The notes under the pieces are model-generated. The model saw only the letters and a list, made by a program, of their open reading frames with translations. It ran no database searches and was not told the origin of the DNA. The position numbers and the translations under genes were made by a program. From contig OX031070.1 of assembly GCA_943736015.1 (NCBI GenBank), positions 41,502,173-41,566,172 on the forward strand: a stretch of DNA of 64,000 bases. Direction: 5' to 3'. This document shows, one piece after another, positions 52,495-63,144 of the stretch. The DNA comes from Tridacna crocea (lineage: Eukaryota; Mollusca; Bivalvia; Cardiida; Cardiidae). Each line of letters opens with the position of its first letter. Positions within the stretch are counted from its first letter, which is position 1.

Positions 52495-52743
52495 GTCATT
52501 CATTTAAAAGTACAGTATAGGAATTTTTGCGAAGATAACCATCTTGTCATGTTATCCTTAGCCCAAGCCATAGTTGTTTGCAGAAAAGCAGATTTCAAAA
52601 CCAGGTCAAAAGCTGCCTATTTGCCCTATCTTTTGTTTACTTTGAACCTTGTTTCAAATTCATTTTTCAATCGGCGGTTATAACTTAGAGTGATTGCATA
52701 TTAACCCTCAGACTGCTAAGTGCGATTCACTGACCTTTTGAGG

Positions 52744-52803
52744 ACAGTGTAGATCAAGATCAGACTGCACAGAATGTGCAGTCTGATCTTGGATCTACAC
52801 TGT
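52744..52803. repeat. AAGATCAGACTGCAC palindrome, best copy
   Basis: ACAGTGTAGATCAAGATCAG...CTGATCTTGGATCTACACTGT: arms of about 27 bp with one extra or mismatched base and an AGAAT loop. Fragments of the family also lie at 5029-5075, 55625-55668, 57918-57950 and at the window end (63950-64000). Confidence 0.85.
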
Positions 52804-53369
52804 CTGATAATGAGATATTATTTACTAAATTATAGCTTTGAAATCACAATACTTTAGTGTTTAATATCAAATGGAAAATTTAATTTTAGGGTTTTTATAG
52901 ATTGTTATCTTCACAATAATTACGATACTTAAAAATCACATATAAATTTGAATACATGTTTATCCTGGCATTCTTTACTTTTGGCCTGAAAGAATGTTTG
53001 GTGAATACAGTCCAGATTGTATGTTCTGGCAATGGTGGTGATATTGGAATGTCCTTGGGCAAGGCACTGAATAGCATCTGTGTGAGTGAGCTGTTGCTGT
53101 GACTGTAATGCTGTTGAAAATGGTATGAAACCCTAATTTAACCTTTTGCCACACAATCCCAAGTTTTTACAACCTCTAAGAATAGAACTATTGAAAACTT
53201 TGTAGGAAAAGGAGAAAATGCTGGTCACCAGCATTTTCTCCTTCACCTACATTGTTTTCTACACTTTCAAATCCAAATTCCATCATTTGATTCACATTGA
53301 AAGACCAAATAGCAGTCAAATGAACAATGCGGGCGTGAACAATTTTATCTAAATCGAATTCATACTAGG

Positions 53370-53597
53370 GTAACCCTGTACCAAACGACCCCTGGTTTTT
53401 ACGGCCTTGAGATAGAAGCTTGTTGAGAACATAGTGAAAAGAGGAGAAAATGCTGATAACCAGCATTTTCTCCTCTTCCCACTATGTTTTCTACCCTGAA
53501 AACAAATTTCAATTTTTGTGTTCCATTATATTTTGTCATCTGCAAGTGCTTTCAATTTGGACCAGTCTAAAAATATTGTCATTTGGTAAAGAGTTAA
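53370..53597 (-). mobile_element. TTAA-hairpin MITE
   Basis: The left TTAA is decayed (ggtaaccctg). The hairpin stem has paired changes in both arms (CATAGTGAAAAGAGG / CCTCTTCCCACTATG). A decayed copy precedes it at about 53136-53300. Confidence 0.82.
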
Positions 53598-53811
53598 AAG
53601 TATGAAAAAAGTTGTGAGGATCAAAATTTGTTAGTATGTGGTTCGTCCAAGTGTTAGTCACAAGTAAAAAAAAAAGAATTTTGAAATCAGACAGAAAATA
53701 AACAAAAGATACAGTGACCTCTGCCACAGACTAGCATTTGGATGGACCATACACAAAGCAAGTTATAATCTTCACTATAATTTCCATACTTTTGGAGGGT
53801 ATGATTTAAAT

Positions 53812-54040
53812 TTAACCCTTTCCCAAACGACAAAATTTTAGACTGGTCCAAATTGAAAGCACTTGCAGACAACAAAATTAATCTTACTTAAAAAGCAAAA
53901 TTTGTTTCCAGCAGGGAAGAAACCATTGTGGGAAAAGGAGAAAATGCTGGTAACCAGCATTTTCTCCTTTTCCCACAATGTTTTCAAAAGGCTTCTCCCT
54001 CAGGGTCGTAAAAACCACGGATTGTTTGGTAAAGGGTTAA
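53812..54040 (+). mobile_element. TTAA-hairpin MITE
   Basis: Full length with perfect hairpin and both TTAA ends. Confidence 0.9.
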
Positions 54041-54375
54041 ATGTATTTTAACACTTACTGTGTTTACTTTGACAGCTATTGTTACTTTAATATGATGTTT
54101 GGAAACGCTTTCACTGTAGGTCAGTCTAAAGTTTTGTTGTTTTAGATTTAAAGTTAATGAAAAGGTCGAAATCCATTATATTCCTGGGGTATATTCTGTC
54201 GATTTTTGCACTGATTTGAAAATCCTTCAATTGACTTCTGTCTTTTGACTGCTGTATGACCAAACATATGGTACGACTGTTTTACTAAAACTGTTACCAA
54301 ATAAGCTAAAATTAAATCATTTCTTTTGGAGTGTGATGCATACATGTTGGCAGTATGATCAATGACAACCAATGG

Positions 54376-54800
54376 TATTCCTTCACCAAACAACTCCGAC
54401 TTTTGACGACCCTTAGAAAGAAAGCTCTGAAAATGCTGGTAACCAGCATTTTCTCATTAATTTAACTTTTTTTTTCTGCCCTTGTCAAAACAAATTGCAA
54501 TTTCTGAATCCCTTTTATCTCATTAGATACAAATGCGAACAAGTAAGAAATTTTATTCTTTGGTAAAGAGTTAACTCTTTACCAAACAATAAAATTTTAG
54601 ACTGATCCAAATTGAAAGCATTTGTAGATGACAAAAATCAGTGGGAATCATAAATTGAAATTTTATTCCGCAAGGGTAAAAAACATTGTGGGAAACGGAG
54701 AAAATGCTGGTTACGAGCTTTTTCTCTTTTTCCCACTTTGTTTTCAAAAGGCTTCTTTCTCAGGGTTGTAAAAAGTCGTGATTGTGTGGTAAGGGGTTAA
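54376..54800. mobile_element. Inverted pair of TTAA-hairpin MITEs sharing one TTAA
   Basis: A reverse copy with only the inner hairpin left (54376-54574) and a forward full copy (54571-54800) share the TTAA at 54571-54574. Confidence 0.83.
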
Positions 54801-54892
54801 TTGTATGCCAAAAATGGATTATGATAGAACATACCCCATGATTCTTTGCTTTGTATTTGTACATTGTTAAGTGTTTGGATGTTTTTTATATT

Positions 54893-55480
54893 GAACCCTT
54901 TACCAAAAAATTCAGTGTTTTAACAACCTTGTTGAAGAAAAGTACAACCTTGTGAGAAGAGGAGGAAATGCTGATAACTAGCAAATGACCATTTTTTCCA
55001 ATCACAATGATTTTCTTCCTATTCTAAGAAAGTTTCCATTATTTAAACTGCATGTGATTTGTCACCTGTAAATGCCTTCAGTTAATTTTGTTGTCTGGTA
55101 TAGATTTAGTCCTTTGCCATACAATGCCGACTTTTGATGACACTGAGAAGGAAGCCTTACCAGCATTTTCTCCTTTTCCCACAATGTTTTCTAAAGGCAC
55201 CTTTCTCAGGGTCGTCGAAAGTAGGGATTGTGTGGTAATGGGTTAAGTCTATACCAAATTTTACGCCAATCGAAACGGAACCCATTTGCAGATGACAAAT
55301 ATTTTTGAGTCAAGTTGTAATTGACAAATACATGTATAAACCAAAATGTAAGATTTGTCTGTGATAAGATAGAAAACATTGTGGGAAAAGGAGAAAATGC
55401 TGGTTACCAGCATTATCTCCTTTTCTCACAATGTTCTCCAAAGCTTTTTTCACCTGATTGTTAAAAGTTATGACTGTTTG
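54893..55480. mobile_element. Decayed TTAA-hairpin MITEs before the alternative GRD exon
   Basis: Three partial copies are seen: 54893-55112 (weak), 55110-55246 (left start joined to a right half, ending ggtaatgggttaa) and 55250-55480 (good hairpin near 55373-55436). Confidence 0.68.
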
Positions 55481-55741
55481 GTATTGGGCTTACCTCATGT
55501 AGTGCTGAATGAATGAAATGGACAGATCCGAGTCAGATCCAAAGATGCAAATTAAAAGAGCTACACAGCTGTTTTTTCGGCAACTTATTCGGCAAAGACG
55601 CAAACAACGTAGATTCAAGATAAGAATGCACACATTGTGAAGTCTGATCTTGATCCACACTGTCCATACAAGCAATTGAATTCATGCTCATCACTGCAGG
55701 GGTTAAGTTTGACACAATTTTTGTTATTGAAATATTAACAG

Positions 55742-55866
55742 ATCCCCACCCAAACTCCGAGAAATGTGTCACTGTTTGTATCAAGTGATTAGTGTAAGGT
55801 TTCCCCTTGACAGTATCCTAGCAACGGGAACCGTTATATTTTTACGGTTTTTTAACCCTGTATTAG
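55742..55866 (+). CDS. NF1: Alternative NF1 GRD exon, version A (FLRFFNPVL)
   Basis: The exon is 125 bp, phase 2 to 1, with acceptor attaacag and donor gtaatg. It encodes SPPKLREMCHCLYQVISVRF, PLDSILATGTVI and FLRFFNPVL, a homologue of the 59073 exon and of human LRSVCHCLYQVVSQRFPQNS...FLRFINPAI. The spacing of 12 residues between RF and FLRF equals the human protein, while the motif core differs (FFNPVL for FINPAI). The open frame, both splice sites and phases are all preserved, arguing against a dead duplicate. Including it together with the 59073 exon would shift the frame, so the two should be used one at a time. Confidence 0.85.
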
Positions 55867-56156
55867 GTAATGATTTCCTGTCCGTCTTCAGCAACAAGAT
55901 TTTTATTCTCTCTCTCATGCTTTAGTGTTTTTTTACCCAATGGTTTTGATGAAATTTGGCATGGATGGAAAAACTTGCGCTATATTGTAAAGTTATGATT
56001 CCTATTTAGTTGAATAAAATATGCCTTGGTCATAAAAAAATTGAGGACATCTTTTGGTTTACAATTTATACATGTTTTTGAACTGCATTTGCATTTAATG
56101 GCTAAATATTTAATGGTTGATTTTGTTTAACTATACTATTTGATATATTTAACTCT

Positions 56157-56562
56157 TTGCGAAACAATTTAATTTTAGACTAGTCCGACATGGAAGCATT
56201 TGCAGACAACAAAATGAATGCGACTTAAAAATTAAAATTTGTTTTGGAAGGGAAAAAATCATTGTGGGAAAAGGAGAAAATGCTGGTTTCTAAGGGTAGT
56301 GGATCAGGGATTGTTTTGTAAAGAGTCAACCTGTTACCACACACCCCCGACTTTCAACAACCCTGAGAAAGAAGCCTTTTGAATACATTGTTGAAAAAGG
56401 AGAAAATGCTGATAATATTAGCATTTTCTCCTTTTTCCCACAATATTTTCTACCCTACCAAAAACAAATTTCAAACTTTTAGCAACTTACAGTTTGTCAT
56501 CTGCAAAATTTAATGCTTTCAATTTGGACCAGTCTATAATTTTGTCGTTAGGTAAAGGGTGA
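56157..56562. mobile_element. Two opposed TTAA-hairpin MITEs
   Basis: A forward copy missing its second hairpin arm (56157-56333) is followed by a reverse copy (56330-56562) with core GCTGATAATATTAGC. They lie between the two alternative GRD exons. Confidence 0.75.
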
Positions 56563-56599
56563 AGGACTTGTAATAGCCCATTTGATGTCTGTGTCATTG

Positions 56600-56665
56600 T
56601 TTTGAAAAAAAAATAGTTGGAAAAAAAAATAGTTGGAAACAAAAAAATAGTTGGAAAAAAAAAAA
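56600..56665. repeat. A-rich minisatellite (AAAATAGTTGG units)
   Basis: Four short units of poly-A plus ATAGTTGG in a row, in the intron between the alternative GRD exons. Confidence 0.85.
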
Positions 56666-57379
56666 GCTAACATCTCTGACAAGCCGGCTTGTTGTTTAAT
56701 ATTAAAAGAGGAACCCACGGCAGTAGGGCAATAGAGCAGGTATTTATCAAGATATTTTTGATGCACCTCTGCCCCTTTTTGCTCCCTGACAGAGCGACTG
56801 TAGCCAAGCATTGGCACTGTCACAAGGTTTACTCTCTTGAAATATTCTTGTAAATTTTCTTACAGATATTATTTGATTTGTGAAGGGAATATGTTAAATT
56901 TAGTAAGACAGAAAGCATATTTAAACAAGTAACATTAAAATACTAGTATATTCTGTTTTGACATGAAAAAGTTGAAAAAATTTATGTCAAACAGTTTAGT
57001 TGTCGAGAAGATTCCAAGTCATGCTAGCTCCTTTCCAAGTTTCATCAAATTACCATAAGCTATTGTTATGTCCTATACTGTTAATATTTGCCTCTTGCTC
57101 TTATCTGTAGCAACAGTCTAGGATTGCAAACTAATCTCTGATTGGTCAGTTACGGCAGATTGATAAAGTCAGGTCTAATTTGATCAGTAATTTGTACCTG
57201 ATATCTCTACAAGACAGTTTTTTAGGACTTGCATTAAGTTCAGCTCTATCAAAGGGATATGTTGTTTATAGATTAAGAAACATTATGTGAAAAGGGTGGA
57301 AAGTTTTATAACAGCATTTTCTCCTTTTTGTATGCAATGCAATTGACCCCAGGGTCATTGAAATACTGCAATATTTGGG

Positions 57380-57791
57380 AAAAAGAGTAAACTGATTACC
57401 ATACAATCCCAAATTTGCACAACTTTGAAGAAGAAGGCTCTTGAAAACATGTTAACCAGTATGTTTTACTTTTTCCACAATGTTTTCTGCCCTATCACAG
57501 GCAGACATTATCCGTGAAGCTACACTCAGTTTGTAGATTTCAAGATGATGGTTCAAGATGACATAACCCGTTACCACACAATCCCTACTTTTGACGCCCC
57601 TGAGAAAGAGGCCTTTTGAAAACACTGTGGGAAAGGGAGAAAATGCTGATAACCAGCATTTTCTCCTTTTACCAGTGTGTTTTCTACCCTTCCCAGAAAA
57701 AATTTCAATTTTTCAGTCACCTTTATTTTGTCGTCTGCAAATGCTTTCAATTTGAACCAGTCTATAATTTTGTCGTTTGGTAAAAAGTTAA
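57380..57791. mobile_element. Decayed MITE plus full TTAA-hairpin MITE between the alternative exons
   Basis: A left-end and half-hairpin remnant (57390-57500) precedes a full reverse copy (57564-57791). Confidence 0.78.
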
Positions 57792-57799
57792 GTGATGAT

Positions 57800-59000
57800 G
57801 TAAGATACATAAAGATACCAGAAAAGCAGATGCCAAACTGAGTCATATCCCATAATGCACCGTTTACCACTATAATTCTTTTTCAAGCAGTGTATGTTAA
57901 ACCGGACCGCATAAAGGGTGCATTATGATCTTTGATCCTCACTATCTACTTTGCCAAGATATTTGAGTTTACAGTAAATGACTGCATACTTTTCTCGGTT
58001 TTATATTACAGTAGGCTTTGATTATAAGAGATCTGCTCTGCAATAACTGACCATTCTGTTTCCTTCTTGTTTTAGCTCTAATTTACCAATTTGTGCTTAA
58101 TTATCATAGAGATGCTGACCTATATATAGCAATGAATCACTCACCCTTTTTCATTGGTTTACAGAATGCCTCAATAACCAATCAGTGGCATGCTTATTGC
58201 TTGTGAATGACCAATCACATTGCTGTGATTCTAAACGTTTTTATGTTATACTAATCTCTTGTCCTGTATTCTACTAAGCAGCTTTGAACCTTCAGATACA
58301 TGTTACAGAAATCATTTGGTACGACATTATGGAATGATTACCCTTTTTTTTCCCTCTCATATAGAATTTACATTATTCATCCATTGGACTGCTAAACAAT
58401 TACAGTGAACATTTTCTTTTTCAAGGGAAGATCTAAATACATTGAATGATCTCTTATGAAAAACAACATTTTCGACTTTTCCAAGTTGAAAGCATTTGCA
58501 GACCATGGGTGAACTTTTGCTTAAATGGTGAGTCTTGTATTTGATATGATAGAAAACACCGTGGGGAAAACAGAAAATGCTGGTTACCAACATTTCTCTT
58601 TTTATCATACTGTTTTCAAGAAAAAAGTCTGTCTGAGAGTCATGAAAATATGAAGTGTTTTATTGGAAAGCAACAAGTTCTGCCTTCAAAACAAATTTTG
58701 AAACTTAATTAGAATTCCCCAAAATTTTAACCTGTTACCAAATACCTCCCAACTTGAGAACCACACTTAGAAAAAATGTTTTGACAGTGTAGCGGGAATA
58801 GAAGAAAATGGTAGTGACTAGCAATTTCTTCTTTTCCCAAAATGTTTTCTACCCTTTTTAACTCTTTACCTTGCAGTCTAGGGTTTGAATGACCCTGACA
58901 GTTTGTTGTCTGTACTTGCTTCCAATTTGGACCAGTTCAAACTTTTGTTATCTGGTAAAGTTTCATCCTGAGTCATTCTAAAGGATTTCTCTAACATTTA
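57800..59000. other. Intron before GRD exon version B
   Basis: Weak MITE remnants at 58440-58660 and 58730-58960. A stretch with repeated CCAATCA-like boxes lies at 58150-58240 (accaatcagtggc, gaccaatcacattg). No further copy of the duplicated GRD exon was found here. Confidence 0.5.
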
Positions 59001-59072
59001 TCAGTGGGTTTGACCTTAAGTCAATGTTTACCTTATAAATCTAAAACAAAAACACAAACTGGCCACTGGCAG

Positions 59073-59209
59073 GTTCCCTTCGAAGTTAAGAAGTATGTGC
59101 CACTGCCTGTATCAAGTTGTCAATCAGCGGTTTCAGCAGAGTACCGGCGAGGCAGTATGGACGGTGATTGGGACCGTGATTTTTTTACGGTTTATTAATC
59201 CAGCGATAG
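59073..59209 (+). CDS. NF1: NF1 GRD exon, version B (FLRFINPAI)
   Basis: The exon is 137 bp, phase 2 to 1. The acceptor actggcag has an unusually purine-rich lead and the donor is gtaaca. It encodes FPSKLRSMCHCLYQVVNQRF, QQSTGEAVWTVIGTVI and FLRFINPAI. The motif is the canonical RasGAP signature, but four extra residues lie between RF and FLRF compared with human and with version A. The vertebrate alternative exon between LYQ and VVS (23a/31 in human) has no possible site here because LYQVV is coded continuously. The next exon (SPYEAG... in human) is not found before the window ends. Confidence 0.93.
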
Positions 59210-60029
59210 GTAACAAATTGTTGACCTTTGTTGTGGGTGTGGTTTGGTGATGTGGTGACCTTTTTCATCTATTTATAACTTGTTATCTGATTGGCTAGTT
59301 TAACACAACATGATTGGCTAGTTGAAAGAACTTGAGAAAGTTACTTGATTTGCTGTGTTTAAGTGATTGGGAGAATGAAACTTGAAAAATGAAAGTGAAC
59401 ATGGAAAAAGGAAAGAACTGAAAAAGTTCATGAATGATATAAATATCCAAATATTACATGAAAGAAACAAATTTACGAAAAAAGCTGTGAATAAAGTAAA
59501 GAATATTGTATAATAATTTTTAAAACAACATGACAAATTAGGCTACTGCCCACAGTTTTCTACCTTTCAAAGACAAATTTCATCTATATTCGGTCCACAG
59601 TTCTTTGGTTGCTTTCAAATGCTTTCAAATTAGACAATGACAAGTTTTAGACTCCTCCTTTTTCGAAAAAACAAGAAATTCAAAATTGGTTTAGATTAGC
59701 CTGACTTCTAATGATAGGAAACATTGTGGGAAAATAAGAAAATGCGGGTATTCAGCATCTTTTCCTTTTCTCAAAATGTATTCCAAAGGCCCTTCCAGCT
59801 TAGGTTTGTTAGAATTTGAGATAGTGTGGTAAAAGGTGAATGGTTATTGAATGCTTGGGCTTTTCTCATTTCTTTTTGTTTTGTAAAGTTGAAGACTAGG
59901 CATCTGATTGGCTAAGATGTTCTGTCTTAGCCAGCCAGTCAGATTACTTGCCTTGGAATTCAGAATCAGGGCTTCATTTTGAAAATTTGATGAATTCCGT
60001 CACATTTCATTATGTCATCATTTTACTAT

Positions 60030-60246
60030 TTAACTATTTACCAAACTACAAAATTTTGGATTTGCTTCAATTGAAAGCAAAAGTAAATGTTACTCAAAGA
60101 TTGAAATTTGTTTCCAGCAGAGAAGAAAACCTTGTGGGGCAAGGAGAAAATGCTGGTAACCAGCATTTTCTCCTTTTCCCACAATGTTGTCAAAGGGCTT
60201 CTATCTCAGGGTCGTAAAAACCATGGATTGTTTGGTAAAGGGTTAA
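60030..60246 (+). mobile_element. TTAA-hairpin MITE, shares TTAA
   Basis: The left TTAA is present (ttaactatttacc) and the right TTAA (60243-60246) starts the next copy. Confidence 0.87.
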
Positions 60247-60471
60247 CCCTTTACCAAACGACACAATTTTAGACTGGTCCAAATTGAAAGCATTTGCAGA
60301 CGACAATTTCAATGTGGCTCAGATGGTGCAATTGTTTATTGATAGGGTAGAAAACATTCGGGGAAAAGAAGAAAATGCTGGTTACCAGCATTTTCTTTTT
60401 TTCCCACAATGTTTTCAAAAGGCTTCTATCTCAGGGTCGTAAAAACCAGGGATTGTTTGGTAAAGGGTTAA
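60243..60471 (+). mobile_element. TTAA-hairpin MITE, shares TTAA
   Basis: Full length and in the same orientation as the preceding copy, giving a head-to-tail pair. Confidence 0.88.
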
Positions 60472-60504
60472 TATCCTGCTAATTTGTAAAGTTTGTGCAC
60501 ACTA

Positions 60505-60522
60505 TTATATATATATATATAT
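60505..60522. repeat. (AT)n microsatellite
   Basis: Uninterrupted TATATA run of about 18 bases. Confidence 0.9.
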
Positions 60523-60944
60523 TGCATGTTGTGTTTATTCTTTTGTTAGCACCTCAGAAATTATCTTTTAATATTCAAATATTAAAGAACTTTATTATTC
60601 AAAGAATAGCTTAACCCTTTACCGTATATTCACCTGAGGAAAAGGGCTGTTGACTCCATTTCTCACTATGTTTTCTTTCCTCTCAAGACAATCCCATCAC
60701 TTTAGCCAAGTTAAAGACTTAAGCCACATACACTTTCAATTCTGACAAGCTTGTCATCTAGCAAAGATTGTAAGCACAACTAATTGAGAAATTTTTAGCA
60801 CAACTTGCGAAAAACCAGCAGAGCTTTTCGACTTGTAACAACCCTGTACAAAGAAGCCTTTTGAAAAGATTGTGGGAAAAGGAGAAAATGTTGGCACCCT
60901 TTAATTTGATTTTCCCCTTATGCATGCATGCTTTACCAATATTT

Positions 60945-61095
60945 ATACCCCCACAAAATGAATGTTTTTGGGGGAATACTGGAATCAGCCTGTCTGTCTG
61001 TGAGTTCATCTGTCCGTGTGTCCGTCTGTGTACAAAATATTGTCAAAGCGCTGGCGTGGATATAAAGTCACATTTCAGTGACAGCTCTAGTTATA
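60945..61095 (+). mobile_element. 5' fragment of a helentron-like element (TATACCCCC type), copy 1
   Basis: ACCAATATTTATACCCCCAC, foldback with GTTTTTGGGGGAATA, then CTGTCTGTCTGTG and GTCCGTCTGTG. It ends AGTGACAGCTCTAGTTATA. It interrupts a MITE half-copy that starts near 60845. Confidence 0.7.
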
Positions 61096-61123
61096 ATTGT
61101 GCCAAAATCTGACAAAAGGGAGT

Positions 61124-61353
61124 TTAACTCTTTTCCACTCAAGAAAATTTTAGACTGGTCCAAATTGACAGCATCTGCAGATGACAGAAAAAAAAGGTGA
61201 CTAAAAAATCGAAATTTGTTCAGGGAAGGGTAGAAACACTGTGGGAAAAGGAGAAAATCCTGGTTACTAGCATTTTCTCCTTTTCCCATAGTGTTTTCAA
61301 AAGGCTTCTTTCTCAGGGGCGTCAAAAGTAGGGATTGTGTAGTAATAGGTTAA
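61124..61353 (+). mobile_element. TTAA-hairpin MITE
   Basis: Full length with both TTAA ends; one hairpin mismatch at the centre (ACTAG). Confidence 0.86.
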
Positions 61354-61479
61354 TTTATCTACGTGATGTATGATACAAAGCCAGTCATCCATAAGTTTTG
61401 ATCCATATCCATTTTATCTGACAACAGAATAAATTATAGTGTAGATTGGTCCCTTGACATGCAGAAAATTTACAAATTG

Positions 61480-61665
61480 TAACCAATATTTATACCCCCG
61501 CAAACGAATGTTTGCAGGGGTATACTGGAATCAGCCTGTCTGTCTGTGTGTCTGTCGGAGTGTCCATCTGTGTACAAAATATTAGCAATTGCTTGTATCT
61601 GTCAAAGCGCTGGCATGGGTATTAAGTCACATTCATTGACAGCTCTAGTTCATCGCATGTCAGCA
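61480..61665 (+). mobile_element. 5' fragment of a helentron-like element (TATACCCCC type), copy 2
   Basis: Same start as copy 1 (ACCAATATTTATACCCCC), with a better foldback (CGCAAACGAATGTTTGCAGG). It contains TCAAAGCGCTGGC and TTGACAGCTCTAGTT like copy 1. Confidence 0.72.
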
Positions 61666-61723
61666 TGCATGGATTGAACAAATGAACCTGGATATATATT
61701 TTATATAGATGCATTGAATTCCC

Positions 61724-62003
61724 TTTTAACCCTTTACCACAGAATGACGACTTTTGACGACCCTTCGAAACAGAAAACAAATTTCAGCCTTGTTTACAAT
61801 GAAAGCATTTGCAGGCAACAATTTCAGTGTGGCTCAAAAGGTGCAACTTTTTCTTTTATAGAGTCAAAAACATTGTGGGAAAAGGAGAAAATGCTGGTTA
61901 CTAGTTATTTGGTTACCAGCATTTTCTCCTTTTCCCACAAGGTTTTTCAAAAGGCTTCTTCCTCAGGATTATAAAAAGTTGTCATTATATGGTACAGGGG
62001 TAA
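61724..62003 (+). mobile_element. TTAA-hairpin MITE with expanded centre
   Basis: The hairpin centre contains a duplicated GGTTAC (ggttactagttatttggttaccagc), a rare case of centre expansion. The left start is a reverse-type end (accacagaatgacgac), so the copy is chimeric. Confidence 0.75.
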
Positions 62004-62570
62004 TAAGACCTTAAAGACAATGGCAAAATTAAAATTGCAATCATACAAGTCGTATTTTTCAAAAAGTCTTTTAGATTCATTTGGCGCTCTCAGGGTTAAG
62101 TGAGGAAGTAATTTTGGTTTTTCTTTGGGTTTTCAACCAACTGGGCTGAAATTTAAAAAAAAAAATGTTTTCCTGCCATCAGAACTTGTGCGCTTGCAAT
62201 TTCATTTGTACTTGACAACTACATGTATAACATGAGTTATGGCCCTTTTGATTTTTTTTCCCAGGTAAATGCCAAAGCAAATGATTGGGAGTTATTCATG
62301 GGTCTTGGAAATTCTTTTTTGATATTATGTAGCTACTAGTATAATTATGTATATTGTATCAGATTGTATGTGCATGCAGTGTTTTCTTCTATATTCATTA
62401 TCTTGTGCTTTTAATTATGATTTTTGCACTCGGGTGATTTTGAGGAAAACCCAAGGTATCGTCAGAGACCTGTCATTACATGTATCTACATTGTCGGTGT
62501 CCTGTGTAAACTTTGACATTGGTTCACATCTGTGACAGGACAGGTATTTAAGATCTTGCTTCAAACTTAG
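61990..62570. other. Intron sequence, nothing recognised
   Basis: No exon matching the next GRD segment (human SPYEAGILDK) and no repeat family seen. Confidence 0.5.
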
Positions 62571-62578
62571 GCTTGTTA

Positions 62579-62807
62579 TTAACCATTGACCACACAATGA
62601 CACCTTTCAAAGACCCTAAGGAAGTGGCCTTTTTGAAAACATTGCAGGAAAAGGAGAAAATGCTGGTAACCAGCATTTTCTCCTTTTCCCACAATGTTTT
62701 CTACCCTTTCCAAATTCATTTCAATTTTCAATTCACATTTATTTTGTCGTCTGCAAATGCTTTCAATTTGAACCAGTCTAAAATTTCGTCACTTGGTAAA
62801 GAATTAA
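62579..62807 (-). mobile_element. TTAA-hairpin MITE
   Basis: Full length with both TTAA ends. Confidence 0.88.
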
Positions 62808-63144
62808 ATTCAAGCAACACTAGGTGAGCGTTGGCACTGGCATGTGGTACTCTTGTGCTCTTATTCTCTGAATTATTATCTTTTGACAGAAATTGAGTAG
62901 ATTTTTCTCGAAAAGGTTGTAACAAATGAAGACATTGATCAGTGAAACTGCAATGCTTATGATTGTTGAATTGCAAACATGAGCGGAAATCTGTTCCCAC
63001 ATGGTGTATTTTACATACTGGACTAATCAAAAAATGCCAAAATGCCGCAAGGGTATAAAAGTTACAGTAGAAATATGTGCTTTCTGAATCAGTGGCAACA
63101 ACTTGGTTCAAGGAATTGCTTTTTTTTCAGATCATTTTATAAAA

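Larger units (their letters stand above)
2753..59209 (+). other. NF1: Neurofibromin (NF1) gene, internal part; both ends outside the window
   Basis: Neurofibromin is a cytoplasmic and membrane-associated GTPase-activating protein that switches Ras off. The identification rests on a long collinear series of exons matching the human protein, with highly conserved blocks such as CEEAEIRCGADE, NMTGFLCALGG, LDQASMEAV, LFRGNSLASK and FLRFINPAI. Summed exon lengths give about 1,338 codons with the 42249 cassette and the 59073 exon, or 1,289 without the cassette. Missing are the start codon exons upstream and the second half of the GRD, Sec14-PH and C-terminal regions downstream. Compared with human (recalled), several introns differ: human exons 4 and 8 are each split in two, 10 and 11 are fused, and 16 plus part of 17 are fused. 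Introns are packed with MITEs in both orientations. No promoter or poly(A) site is expected here because both gene ends are outside. Confidence 0.97.

Noticed and set aside
62728..63111. 127-residue reverse-strand open frame
   Set aside because: About a third is MITE-derived (FNSLPSDEILDWFKLKAFAD is the MITE arm) and the rest is unrecognised.
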